From the NCBI GenBank assembly GCA_052387235.1, contig JBQTJJ010000019.1:1-20892 (forward strand): a stretch of DNA of 20,892 nucleotides. Direction: 5' to 3'. Shown in pieces: positions 7,245 through 16,194 of this stretch (positions within the stretch are counted from its first letter, which is position 1; each line of letters opens with the position of its first letter). The translations under genes were made by a program, and so were the position numbers. The DNA comes from JBQTJJ01 sp052387235. GTDB taxonomy: Bacteria > Actinomycetota > Acidimicrobiia > Acidimicrobiales > GCA-2861595. The notes under the pieces were generated by a model. The model was given only the letters and a program-made list of their open reading frames with translations. It was not told the origin of the DNA and did no database searches.

Positions 7245-9437
7245 TCAGGGGGTGAGGGCGGCGGGGATGGCCACGTGCCACGCCTCGGTGGCGGCGGCCA
7301 CGGTGACGTCCACCAGCCCCTCGATCACCAAGCGGTCGCCGCCGGCGGTGCCCAGGGTGGCGACGGGGACGCCGGCCGCCGCCGCCCGCGCCCCCACCTC
7401 GGCCGCCGCCTCGTCCGACGGGGCGCACACCACCACCCGCGAGGGCGACTCCGAGAACAGGCCGCCGGCGCCGTCCACGCCGGCGACGGTGAAGCCGATC
7501 CCAGAGCGCACCGCCATCTCGGCCAGGGCCACGCCCAGGCCGCCGTCGGAGACGTCGTGCAGGCCGGCGGGCACGCCGTCGGCGGCCAGGCCCCGCACCA
7601 GCTCCAGCAGCCGGGCGTGGGCGGCCAGGTCCAGGACGGGCAACGGGCCGCCGCGCCGGCCGTGGGTCTGCAGCGCCCATCGCGACCCGCCCAGCCCGGC
7701 GCCGGCCGGGCCCAGCAGCAGGAGGCGGCCGCCGTCCACCAGCGTCACCCCCGGGGGCCGGCGCTCCAGCCGCTCGATCAGTCCCACCACGCCGACGACC
7801 GGCGTGGGGTCGATGTCGCGGCCCCGGCTCTCGTTGTAGAGGCTGACGTTGCCGCCCACCACCGGCAGCCCCAGGGCCCGGCACGCCTCGGCCATCCCGT
7901 CGATGGCCTCCGACAGCTGCCACATGACCTCGGGGTGCTCGGGGTTGCCGAAGTTGAGGCAGTTCACCACCGCCGCCGGCCGGGCGCCGGCGCAGGCCAC
8001 GTTCAGAGCCGCCTCGGCCACCACCATGGCGGTGCCGGCCCGGGGGTCGACGGCGCACCACCGGGCGTTGCCGTCCGTGGCCACGGCCAGCCCCCGCCTC
8101 GCCTCGCGGCTGGCGGCGGGCAGGCCCGGTGCCTTGAGCCGGAGGACCGCGGCGTCGCCGCCGGGGGCCTCCACCGTGTTCAGGAACAGCTGGTGGTCGT
8201 ACTGGCGGTAGACCCAGGCCGGGTCCTCGAGCAGGTCGAGCAGCTCGGCACCGGGGTCGACCGGCTCCAGCGGTCCCATGTCGGGCGCCGGCGCCGGCTG
8301 CCGCATCGGCCGGTCGTAGAGGGGGGCGTCCTCGTGCAGCGACGACGCCGGCACGTCGGCCAGCACCTCCCCGCCGGCGCGGTCGAGGATCCGGAGGCGG
8401 CCGCCGGTGGTGACGGTGCCCACCACCGAGGCCCGCACCTCCCAGCGCCGGCACACCGACAGCACCCGGGCCAGCGATTCCGGGGTGACGATGGCCAGCA
8501 TCCGCTCCTGGCTCTCGCTCGTCATGACCTCGAACGGCGCCATGCCGGGCTCGCGCTGGGGCACCTCGGCGACGTAGACGTCCATGCCCACCCCGCCCCG
8601 GGAGGCGGTCTCGCTGGTGGCGCAGGTGAGGCCGGCGCCGCCGAGGTCCTGGATGCCGACCACCAGGCCGGCGTCGAGCAGCTCCAGGCAGGCCTCGATC
8701 AGGCGCTTCTCCTCGAAGGGGTCGCCCACCTGCACGCTGGGGCGCTTGTCGGCGTCGGCCTCGGCGTCGCCGAAGCCGGCCGAGGCCAGCACGCTCACCC
8801 CGCCGATGCCGTCCCGGCCGGTGGCGGACCCGAGCAGCACCGCCAGGTTGCCCACGCCGGTCGCGGCCCCGAGGACCAGCCGCTCCACCGGCATCACGCC
8901 GATGCACATCACGTTGACGAGCGGGTTGTCGGCGTAGCACTCGTCGAAGACCACCTCGCCGCCCACGGTGGGCACGCCCACGGAGTTGCCGTAGCCGGAG
9001 ATGCCGCTCACCACGCCCTCGAAGATCCACCGGGTCCGGGGCTCGTCGAGCGGCCCGAAGCGCAGCGGGTCCAGCAGGGCGATGGGGCGGGCGCCCATGG
9101 TGAAGATGTCGCGCAGGATGCCGCCGGCGCCCGTGGCCGCGCCCTGGTACGGCTCCACCGCCGACGGATGGTTGTGGCTCTCGATGCGCACGGCCACGGC
9201 CACGCCGTCGCCGGCGTCGATCACGCCGGCGTTCTCGCCCGGGCCCACCAGGACGTGGGGGCCCTCGGTGGGCAACCGGCGCAGGTGCAGGCGGGACGAC
9301 TTGTAGGAGCAGTGCTCGCTCCACATCACCGCGTACATGGCCAGCTCGAGGTGGTTCGGCTCCCGCCCCAGGATGGCGACGATGGCCGCCGCCTCGTCGT
9401 CGGTCAGTCCCAGCGCCCGCGCCACCTCGTTGGCCAC
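7245..9437 (-). CDS. purL: Phosphoribosylformylglycinamidine synthase subunit PurL
   Basis: This is a 730-aa small-type PurL, the ATP-dependent synthetase subunit that works with PurS and the PurQ glutaminase to turn FGAR into FGAM. Motifs include GREPNHLELAMYAVMWSEHC (24-43), ESHNHPS (86-92), GISGYGNSVGVPTVGGE and IQDLGGAGLTCATSE. The open frame runs further upstream to 9602, but family homology starts at ANEVARALGLTDDEAA. GTG 9437 has a TAGGGT hexamer 7 nt upstream and lies outside the divergent gene, so I chose it. It is separated from purQ by a + strand gene, unlike a simple purSQL operon. It therefore probably has its own leaderless promoter. Confidence 0.97.
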   Translation of the reverse strand: MANEVARALGLTDDEAAAIVAILGREPNHLELAMYAVMWSEHCSYKSSRLHLRRLPTEGPHVLVGPGENAGVIDAGDGVAVAVRIESHNHPSAVEPYQGAATGAGGILRDIFTMGARPIALLDPLRFGPLDEPRTRWIFEGVVSGISGYGNSVGVPTVGGEVVFDECYADNPLVNVMCIGVMPVERLVLGAATGVGNLAVLLGSATGRDGIGGVSVLASAGFGDAEADADKRPSVQVGDPFEEKRLIEACLELLDAGLVVGIQDLGGAGLTCATSETASRGGVGMDVYVAEVPQREPGMAPFEVMTSESQERMLAIVTPESLARVLSVCRRWEVRASVVGTVTTGGRLRILDRAGGEVLADVPASSLHEDAPLYDRPMRQPAPAPDMGPLEPVDPGAELLDLLEDPAWVYRQYDHQLFLNTVEAPGGDAAVLRLKAPGLPAASREARRGLAVATDGNARWCAVDPRAGTAMVVAEAALNVACAGARPAAVVNCLNFGNPEHPEVMWQLSEAIDGMAEACRALGLPVVGGNVSLYNESRGRDIDPTPVVGVVGLIERLERRPPGVTLVDGGRLLLLGPAGAGLGGSRWALQTHGRRGGPLPVLDLAAHARLLELVRGLAADGVPAGLHDVSDGGLGVALAEMAVRSGIGFTVAGVDGAGGLFSESPSRVVVCAPSDEAAAEVGARAAAAGVPVATLGTAGGDRLVIEGLVDVTVAAATEAWHVAIPAALTP

Positions 9438-9444
9438 GGCGCCA

Positions 9445-9450
9445 ACCCTA
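9445..9450 (-). promoter_or_regulatory. -10 hexamer TAGGGT for purL (leaderless)
   Basis: On the minus strand TAGGGT matches TAnnnT and is followed by 7 nt and then the purL GTG. There is no Shine-Dalgarno sequence in the 7-nt interval. This supports the purL start chosen and a message beginning at or next to the start codon. Confidence 0.5.
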
Positions 9451-9485
9451 TGGCGCCGGCCGCCGGCCCGACCGGCGCCGGCTCC

Positions 9486-9501
9486 CCCATTCCTGAATGG
9501 G
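9486..9501. promoter_or_regulatory. Palindrome CCCATTC-CT-GAATGGG in divergent spacer
   Basis: A perfect 7+2+7 inverted repeat sits between the purL start and the divergent small gene, flanked by further partial symmetry (CCGGC/GCCGG). It lies about 49 nt upstream of purL and 51 nt upstream of the small gene start, just before the TTGACT at 9512. The position suits an operator for a dimeric repressor; the regulator is not known. Confidence 0.35.
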
Positions 9502-9511
9502 AGGTGCCGGA

Positions 9512-9546
9512 TTGACTTGTTGCAGCGGCCGAGAATGTGGAATATT
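9512..9546 (+). promoter_or_regulatory. Promoter-like region of the small gene at 9553
   Basis: A -35-like stretch TTGACTTGTTG begins at 9512, and AATATT (9541-9546) lies 6 nt before the ATG at 9553. TTGTTG (9517-9522) with AATATT gives an 18-nt spacer, whereas TTGACT alone would give 23. The patch is markedly richer in A+T than its surroundings. Confidence 0.4.
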
Positions 9547-9552
9547 GGGGTC

Positions 9553-9978
9553 ATGCCACCGAGGACGAAGACGACCAAATCTCCGATGTCGCAAGAACAC
9601 AAGCAGGCCCTCGCCCTGGGAAGGGAGCAGGGTCGCGCCGTCCGGCGGTATCTCGAGGCGTTGGAGGCTCATCGTCCGAAGCGCGGCCGAAAGCGCACGC
9701 CCGATTCCATGAAGAAGCGGCTGGCCGACATCGAAGCACGGCTTGAGACTGCCGACCCCTTGAGCCGGCTCCAGCTGGTCCAGGAGCGGATGAACCTCGA
9801 GACCGAGCTGGCCTCGAAGTCGGAGGCGGTCGACCTCTCCACCCTCGAGGCCGACTTCGTCGCCGCGGCCGGGGAGTACGGCGAGCGCAAGGGCATCACC
9901 TACGCGGCCTGGCGGGAAGCGGGCGTGGATGCGGCCGTGCTGAAGCGGGCCGGCATCCGGCGGGGCGCCGGGGCCTAG
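9553..9978 (+). CDS. Basic, coiled-coil hypothetical protein, possible nucleoid-type protein
   Basis: This 141-aa protein starts at ATG 9553, chosen because a promoter-like hexamer lies 6 nt upstream; the longer frame runs back into purL. The first ~55 residues are Lys/Arg-rich (PPRTKTTKSP, HRPKRGRKRTPDSMKKR). Residues ~50-95 look like a coiled-coil helix (KKRLADIEARLETADPLSRL), and the C-terminus (YGERKGITYAAWREAGVDAA) forms a small helical domain. I recall similar proteins as common actinobacterial hypotheticals without a proven role. Basic charge plus a dimerising helix suggest DNA or RNA binding, which is inference. It sits on the + strand between purL and purQ, splitting the pur cluster. 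Its A+T content is higher than its neighbours, partly because of its lysine codons. Confidence 0.8.
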   Translation: MPPRTKTTKSPMSQEHKQALALGREQGRAVRRYLEALEAHRPKRGRKRTPDSMKKRLADIEARLETADPLSRLQLVQERMNLETELASKSEAVDLSTLEADFVAAAGEYGERKGITYAAWREAGVDAAVLKRAGIRRGAGA

Positions 9979-9987
9979 GAGCCGGAT

Positions 9988-10002
9988 CGCTAGCTGCTAG
10001 CG
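9988..10002. terminator. Inverted repeat CGCTAGC-T-GCTAGCG at convergent gene ends
   Basis: A perfect 7+1+7 inverted repeat lies 9 nt after the small gene stop and includes the purQ stop codon (9997-9999). With a realistic RNA loop of 3 nt the stem would be 6 bp. There is no T-tract. A weak bidirectional terminator is likely, though a protein site cannot be excluded. Confidence 0.4.
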
Positions 10003-10671
10003 GCGGGCGGCGGCGCCCGCCAGCAGCGAGCGCAGGAGGACGGCGCCGTCCTCCGAGCCGAGCAGCGCGTCCGACGCCCGCTCGGGATGGGGCATGAGGC
10101 CCACGACATTTCCGGCTTCGTTGCAGATGCCGGCGATGTCGTCCACCGACCCGTTCGGGTTGCGCACATAGCGGAGAATGACGCGATCCTGCGCCTGCAA
10201 CTGGGCCAGGACCTCGGGCCCGCACGTGTAATTTCCCTCGAAGTGGTTGATGGGTATGCGGAGGATGTCGCCGGGCGATGCGCCGGCGGTGAGCACCGAT
10301 TTCCGGCTCTCCACCCGCAGGTCGACGGTGGTGCAGAGGAACTTCAGGCCGGCGTTCTTCTGCAATGCGCCCGGCAGCAAACCGGCCTCGGTGAGCACCT
10401 GGAAGCCGTTGCAGATCCCCACCACCGGCCCGCCGCCGGCGGCGAAGCGACCCACCGCGTCCATGATCGGCGAGAACCGTGCGATGGCGCCGGGGCGCAG
10501 GTAGTCGCCGTGGGCGAAGCCGCCCGGCAGCACCACCGCGTCCACCTCGGGCAGCGCGGTGTCGCTGTGCCACACGATGTCGGCCTTGCCACCGAGGGCC
10601 TCCAGGGCCTCCACCACGTCGTGCTCGCAGTTGGAGCCGGGGAAGAGCACCACGCCCACCCGCGTGCTCAC
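9997..10671 (-). CDS. purQ: Phosphoribosylformylglycinamidine synthase subunit PurQ (glutaminase)
   Basis: This 224-aa class I glutamine amidotransferase supplies ammonia to PurL. The FPGSNCEHD motif near the N-terminus, the nucleophile Cys87 in GICNGFQ and the His195/Glu197 pair in PHPER are all present, so it should be active. GTG 10671 overlaps the purS stop in a 4-nt GTGA arrangement, which fixes the start and shows coupling. The half encoding about residues 100-190 uses codons unusual here (ATA, GGA, AAT), and G+C falls to about 63% in the stretches I counted. This may be an old recombination patch or just drift. The gene ends in an inverted repeat facing the small + strand gene. Confidence 0.97.
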   Translation of the reverse strand: MSTRVGVVLFPGSNCEHDVVEALEALGGKADIVWHSDTALPEVDAVVLPGGFAHGDYLRPGAIARFSPIMDAVGRFAAGGGPVVGICNGFQVLTEAGLLPGALQKNAGLKFLCTTVDLRVESRKSVLTAGASPGDILRIPINHFEGNYTCGPEVLAQLQAQDRVILRYVRNPNGSVDDIAGICNEAGNVVGLMPHPERASDALLGSEDGAVLLRSLLAGAAARR

Positions 10672-10925
10672 GCCGGCGTCAGCTCCACCCTGGTGTCCTC
10701 GATCACCGGGTTGGCGAGGAAGCGCCGGCACAGCTCCTCCACCGCCGACCGGGCTGCGCCCTCGTCGCCGGCCTCGATGGAGAAGCGGATGGCCTTGCCC
10801 ACCCGCACCCCCTCCACGCCGTCGAAGCCGAGGGCGGGCAGGGCCCGCTCCACCGTGGACCCCTGAGGGTCGGCGATACCGGGCCTGAGGCTGACCTCCA
10901 CCAGCACGTCGTAGCGCGAGCTCAC
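10668..10925 (-). CDS. purS: Phosphoribosylformylglycinamidine synthase subunit PurS
   Basis: This 85-aa protein is the small subunit that bridges PurQ and PurL in the multi-protein FGAM synthase. The sequence YDVLVEVSLRPGIADPQGST followed by GVRVGKAIRFSIEA and a C-terminal NPVIEDTRVEL strand is typical of PurS. GTG 10925 overlaps the purC TGA by 4 nt (GTGA), and its own stop overlaps purQ in the same way. The three genes are thus translationally chained. A longer in-frame extension upstream would lie inside purC and is rejected. Confidence 0.95.
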   Translation of the reverse strand: MSSRYDVLVEVSLRPGIADPQGSTVERALPALGFDGVEGVRVGKAIRFSIEAGDEGAARSAVEELCRRFLANPVIEDTRVELTPA

Positions 10926-11797
10926 GGCCGGACGCCGTACCAGTCGGAGAAGCGCCGGCCGGTGATGCGCTCGTAGGCCTCCACGTAGCGGGCCCGCATG
11001 GAGCTCACCACCTCCACCGGGAGCGGGGGCGGAGGCGGGGACTTGTCCCAGCCCGACGCGTCCAGCCAGTCCCGCAGGGGCTGCTTGTCGAAGGAGGGGG
11101 GCGTGGCGCCGGGCCGCCAGTCCGACTCGGCCCAGAAGCGGGAGGAGTCGGGGGTGAGGACCTCGTCGCACAGGGCCAGCTCACCGTCGATCCAGCCGAG
11201 CTCGAACTTGGTGTCGGCCAGGATGATCCCCCGCCGAGCCGCCAGCTCCGAGGCCCGGGTGTAGGCCGCCAGGCTGATCTCCCGGGCCTGCTTGGCCACG
11301 TCGGCGCCCACGATGCGGCAGGCGTCGTCGAACGTGATGTTCTCGTCGTGGCCGGTGGTGGCCTTGGTGGAGGGCGTGAAGATGGGCTCGGGCAGCCGGT
11401 CCGACTCCTGCAGGCCGGCCGGCGCCGGCGACCCGTGCACGGTGCCGGCGGCGCGGTACTCCTTCCACGCCGACCCCGACAGGTAGCCCCGCACGATGCA
11501 CTCGATCTGCAGCATGTCGGCCCGCCGCACCACCATGGTGCGCCCCGCCGCGTCGGCGATGCCGGCCGCGCCCTCGGGGAGCTCGGCCGGGTCCACCGAG
11601 ACCAGGTGGCTGGGGGCGAGGTCGGCCAGTTCCTCCAGCCAGAAGACCGTCATGGCGGTGAGGACGCGGCCCTTGTCGGGGACGGGCTCGGCCATCACCA
11701 CGTCGAAGGCCGAGACCCGGTCGGAGGCCACGAAGAGGAGCCGGCCGTCGCCGGCGTCGTAGATGTCGCGGACCTTGCCGCTGTAGAGGTGCTCCAC
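10922..11797 (-). CDS. purC: SAICAR synthetase
   Basis: This 291-aa enzyme joins CAIR and aspartate using ATP to form SAICAR. Motifs are YSGKVRDIYD at the N-terminus, ASDRVSAFDVVM (substrate and ATP site), EPIFTPSTKATTGHDENI and the ADTKFELG segment. Length is typical of the longer bacterial and yeast-like form. GTG 11797 places the family start MEHLYSGKVRD correctly; a weak TAGACA hexamer lies 7 nt upstream and no Shine-Dalgarno sequence is clear. It follows purB after a 36-nt gap and overlaps purS by 4 nt. Confidence 0.97.
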   Translation of the reverse strand: MEHLYSGKVRDIYDAGDGRLLFVASDRVSAFDVVMAEPVPDKGRVLTAMTVFWLEELADLAPSHLVSVDPAELPEGAAGIADAAGRTMVVRRADMLQIECIVRGYLSGSAWKEYRAAGTVHGSPAPAGLQESDRLPEPIFTPSTKATTGHDENITFDDACRIVGADVAKQAREISLAAYTRASELAARRGIILADTKFELGWIDGELALCDEVLTPDSSRFWAESDWRPGATPPSFDKQPLRDWLDASGWDKSPPPPPLPVEVVSSMRARYVEAYERITGRRFSDWYGVRP

Positions 11798-11804
11798 GGC
11801 CTTC

Positions 11805-11810
11805 TGTCTA
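11805..11810 (-). promoter_or_regulatory. Weak -10-like hexamer TAGACA before purC
   Basis: TAGACA lies 7 nt upstream of the purC GTG in the spacing seen at purL, but its last base is A instead of T. It may be an internal promoter; read-through from purB is equally likely. Confidence 0.2.
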
Positions 11811-11833
11811 CTCGCGGGTCCCCCGAGCCCGCA

Positions 11834-13138
11834 TCACCGGACGTCCTCCAGGTGGTCGAAGACCCGGCCGGCGTGGCGCACGGCCCGGGCCAGGTCGAAG
11901 GCCCGGTCCAGCGCCTCCGGCCCGAGGGTCACCTCGGGGTCGCCCTCGAGCAGGGTGCGGAAGCTCTTGGCCTGCTCCCACGCGGCCATGGCGTTGCGCT
12001 GCACGATCCGGTAGGCGTCGTCGCGGGGCAGGCCCGACTCCACCAGCGCCAGCAGCACGGGCTGGCTGAACACGAGCCCGTGGGAGCGCTCAAGGTTCTC
12101 CACCATGCGGGCCGCGTCGACCTCGAGGCCGTCGATCACCCGCGTCATGCGCTTCAGGACGTAGTAGGCGAGGAGGGTGGCGTCGGGCAGGATGACCCGC
12201 TCCACCGACGAGTGGGAGATGTCCCGCTCGTGCCACAGGGCCACGTCCTCCAGGCCGGCGCCCAGGTAACCCCGAAGGACCCGGGCCAGGCCCGACAGCC
12301 GCTCGGTGGTGATGGGATTGCGCTTGTGGGGCATGGCCGACGAGCCTTTCTGGCCGGCGCCGAAGGGCTCGAACGCCTCCCGCACCTCGGTGCGCTGGAG
12401 GTGGCGGATCTCGGTGGCCATGTGTTCCACGCCGGCGCCGGCCGACGCGCAGGCCCACAGCAGCTCGGCGTGGCGGTCCCGGGCGACCACCTGGGTGGAC
12501 GGCACCGCCCGCAGCCCCATGGCCGCGCACACGTGGCGCTCGATGTCGGGGTCGACGTTGGAGTAGGTGCCGACCGCCCCCGACAGCTTGCCCACCGCCA
12601 CCGCGTCACGGGCCGCCCGCAGTCGGGCCCGGTCGCGGTCGGCCTGGAGGCACCACAGGGCCAGCTTGGCCCCGAAGGTGGTGGGCTCGGCGTGGACCCC
12701 GTGGGTGCGGCCCGCCATCGGCGTGTCCCGGAACTCGACGGCCCGGCGCTTGAGGGCGACCACCAGCTCCCCCGCCGCCGCCACCAGCAGGTCGCCGGCC
12801 CGGGCCAGGACGGCGCCCAGGGCCGTGTCCACCACGTCCGACGAGGTGAGCCCGTAGTGGACCCAGTTCCCCTCGGGGGCGCCGATGGCCGCCTGCACCA
12901 CGTCGACGAAGGCGGCCAGGTCGTGGTCGGTGACGGCCTCCCGCTCGTTCACCCTGGTGACGAAGGCGGCGTCCACCGCCGGCGCCCGGGCCCGCACCGC
13001 CACCGCCGCCTCCGCCGGCACCACGCCGAGGCGGGCCCACGCCTCCACCGCCAGCACCTCCACCTCCAGCCAGGTGGCCATGCGGGCCTCGTCGGTCCAC
13101 AGCGCCGCCATCTCGGGCAGCGAGTACCGGGGGATCAC
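11834..13138 (-). CDS. purB: Adenylosuccinate lyase
   Basis: This 434-aa member of the fumarase/aspartase superfamily cleaves SAICAR to AICAR and adenylosuccinate to AMP, so it serves both the main pathway and the AMP branch with PurA. The signature loop GSSAMPHKRNP (265-275) contains the catalytic serine. TSSD (98-101) and the catalytic His146 in RTHGVHAEP are present. GTG 13138 begins MIPRYSLPEM, the usual family start. No Shine-Dalgarno sequence is seen, and a 55-bp palindrome ends only 12 nt upstream, so initiation signals may have been altered by it. It is followed by purC 36 nt downstream. Confidence 0.97.
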   Translation of the reverse strand: MIPRYSLPEMAALWTDEARMATWLEVEVLAVEAWARLGVVPAEAAVAVRARAPAVDAAFVTRVNEREAVTDHDLAAFVDVVQAAIGAPEGNWVHYGLTSSDVVDTALGAVLARAGDLLVAAAGELVVALKRRAVEFRDTPMAGRTHGVHAEPTTFGAKLALWCLQADRDRARLRAARDAVAVGKLSGAVGTYSNVDPDIERHVCAAMGLRAVPSTQVVARDRHAELLWACASAGAGVEHMATEIRHLQRTEVREAFEPFGAGQKGSSAMPHKRNPITTERLSGLARVLRGYLGAGLEDVALWHERDISHSSVERVILPDATLLAYYVLKRMTRVIDGLEVDAARMVENLERSHGLVFSQPVLLALVESGLPRDDAYRIVQRNAMAAWEQAKSFRTLLEGDPEVTLGPEALDRAFDLARAVRHAGRVFDHLEDVR

Positions 13139-13150
13139 CGGTCGTCCCGA

Positions 13151-13205
13151 CCCACTCCCGAGTAAATAAGTCCCCGAAACGGGGACTTATTTACTCGGGA
13201 GTGGG
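13151..13205. repeat. 55-bp perfect palindrome with A+T-rich core, REP/REPIN-like
   Basis: Two 26-nt arms (13151-13176 and 13180-13205) are exact reverse complements around the loop AAA. Each arm has a GC end (cccactcccg), an A+T-rich block (agtaaataag) and a GC tip (tccccg). It lies between purE (stop at 13218) and the purB start (13138), both on the minus strand. No T-tract follows. A perfect 26-bp stem with such an A+T block is out of character with the DNA around it. It resembles dispersed palindromes moved by RAYT/IS200-type transposases, but no such gene is in the window. Confidence 0.85.
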
Positions 13206-13217
13206 GGTGGGCGACGG

Positions 13218-13664
13218 TCACCGGGCGCCGCCGGCCCGGAACTCGGCCAGGCGGGCGGCCAGGTCCTTGTCGGTGACGGCGAGGATCTCGACGGCCAGGA
13301 TGGCGGCGTTGGCGGAGCCGTCGATGGCGACGGTGGCCACGGGGATGCCCCTCGGCATCTGGACGGTGGCGTAGAGGGCGTCGACGCCGTTGAGGGCGCC
13401 GCCCGACAGCGGCACCCCGATGACGGGGAGGGTGGTGTGGGCCGCGACCACGCCGGCCAGGTGGGCGGCCATGCCAGCGCCGCAGATGACGACCGCGAAC
13501 CCCTCGTCGCGGGCCGACGAGGCGAAGGCGGCCACCTCCGCCGGCGAGCGGTGGGCCGACAGCACCCGCTCGTCCGCCTCCACCCCGAAGCGCACCAGCA
13601 TCTTGAGCGCGCCCTGCATCTTGTCCTTGTCGTTGGGCGAGCCCATGAGGATGGCGATCTTCAC
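13218..13664 (-). CDS. purE: 5-(carboxyamino)imidazole ribonucleotide mutase
   Basis: This 148-aa protein carries the N5-CAIR mutase motifs MGSPNDKDKM (7-16), VLSAHRSP with His38, GAGMAAHLAGVVAAHTTLPV (62-81) and a VQMPRGIPVATVAIDG segment. GAGxAAHL and VIGVP favour class I, which uses the PurK product, but purK is not in this window. The first motif has PND where many enzymes have a Ser-Asp pair. GTG 13664 overlaps the purD stop by 4 nt (GTGA), and an AAAGGA about 9 nt upstream inside purD can act as ribosome site. The palindrome lies 12 nt after its stop. Confidence 0.95.
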   Translation of the reverse strand: MKIAILMGSPNDKDKMQGALKMLVRFGVEADERVLSAHRSPAEVAAFASSARDEGFAVVICGAGMAAHLAGVVAAHTTLPVIGVPLSGGALNGVDALYATVQMPRGIPVATVAIDGSANAAILAVEILAVTDKDLAARLAEFRAGGAR

Positions 13665-14820
13665 GCCGCTATGTCCTTTCGGAACTGCATGCCGTCGAAG
13701 GAGATGCGGCCCACGGCGTCGTAGGCCCGGGCCCGGGCCTCCTCCACGCCGGGGGCCAAGCCGCACACGTCGAGCACGCGGCCGCCGGCGGTGACGGTGC
13801 GGCCGGCGCCGTCGTCCGCCGCCCCGGCCCGGAACACCAGGACGCCGTCGATGGCCTCGGCCGCCTCGATCCCCGAGATCACGTCGCCGGTCCTGGGCGA
13901 CAGGGGGTAGCCGGCGGCGGCCAGCACCACAGTGACGCAGGCGTCGTCGACGAAGGCGGGCTCGGTGCGAAGGTGGCCCGACGCCGCCTCGGCCAGGAAG
14001 GCGGCCAGGTCGTCGGCCATGCGGGGCAGCACCACCTGGGCCTCCGGGTCGCCGAAGCGCACGTTGTACTCGAGGACCTTGGGCCCGTCGGGCGTGAGCA
14101 TGAGCCCGGTGTAGAGGACGCCCCGGTAGTCGATGCCCCGTGCCCGCAGGACGGCGAGGGTGGGCTCCACCGCCGCCGCCATGACGGTGTCGATCACCTC
14201 GGCACCGGCCTCGGCCACCGGCGAGTAGGCGCCCATCCCGCCGGTGTTGGGGCCCTGGTCGCCGTCGCCGAGGCGCTTGTAGTCCCGGGCCGGCGGCAGG
14301 GCCACCGCCCGCCGCCCGTCGCACACCGCCAGCACCGACAGCTCAGGTCCGGTGAGGCCCTCCTCGATCACCACGGTGCGACCGGCGGCGCCGAACGACG
14401 ACCCCGACAGCTTGGACCGCACGTCCTCCACCGCCTCGCCCAGCGACTCGGTGACCAGCACACCCTTCCCCGCGGCCAGCCCGTCGGTCTTCACCACGTA
14501 CAGGCCGGGGAGGGACTCGAGGAACCGCACCGCCGGCTCCACCTCGGTGAACACGCCATGGCGGGCGGTGGGCACGCCGGCCTCGGCCAGCACCTCCTTC
14601 ATCCACGCCTTCGACCCCTCCAGGCGGGCGCCGTCGGCGCCGGGCCCGAAGACCAGCTTCCCCTCGGCCCGCAGGCGGTCGGCCTCGCCGTCCACCAGCG
14701 GCTGCTCGGGGCCGATCACGTAGAGGTCGGCGTCGTCGCCGGCCGCCACCACCGTGGCGGTGCGGCCCAGCACGGTGCGCAGGGCGTGCTCGCGCCCCCC
14801 GGAGCCGACGACGGCGACCC

Positions 14821-14824
<4 letters not shown>
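13661..14824 (-). CDS. purD: Phosphoribosylamine-glycine ligase with shortened N-domain
   Basis: This 387-aa ATP-grasp enzyme joins phosphoribosylamine and glycine to form GAR. The start VVGSGGREHAL (5-15), VIGPEQPLVDG (36-46), GARLEGSKAWMKEVL, VKTDGLAAGKGVLV (111-124), GPNTGGMGAYSP (191-202) and LEYNVRFGDPE (251-261) are all present. The usual length is about 420-430. The shortfall lies between residues ~22 and 34: Escherichia coli PurD has a PGNAG motif plus a helix there, and this protein runs straight from TVVAAGDDADL to VIGPE. The reading frame is intact across the site, so this is not a frameshift. GTG 14824 overlaps the purA stop by 4 nt, and the gene overlaps purE similarly. Confidence 0.95.
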
Positions 14825-16110
<1,286 letters not shown>

Positions 16111-16154
16111 GCGCCTCTCCTCGGAAGAATTCTGCTGGCGGTCCGGTCATCATA
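16111..16154 (-). promoter_or_regulatory. purA promoter TATGAT and ribosome site GAGGAG
   Basis: On the minus strand TATGAT (16149-16154) is a near-consensus -10. GAGGAG (16117-16122) lies 6 nt before the purA GTG. The predicted leader is about 30-33 nt. I see no convincing -35 at the usual distance. Confidence 0.55.
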
Positions 16155-16194
16155 CCCAGGGTTGGTCCGAAGGCCCCACCCGGTTCGCGGAGGG

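Noticed and set aside
6327..9483. Shared 14-mer GACCGGCGCCGGCT upstream of both purF (6327-6340) and purL (9470-9483), as a purine operator
   Set aside because: The core CCGGCGCCGG recurs inside coding regions of this window (for example near 8288), so chance in GC-rich DNA explains it; a motif search over all pur promoters would be needed.
6885..9515. Very long + strand open frame (876 codons) opposite purL
   Set aside because: It is antisense to a clear purL, has a Gly/His/Arg/Ala-biased composition and no domains; such shadow frames are expected in DNA this GC-rich.
11348..13165. Long + strand frame opposite purC and purB (605 codons)
   Set aside because: It mirrors two certain enzymes, shows repetitive Gly/His/Arg/Val content and no ribosome site.
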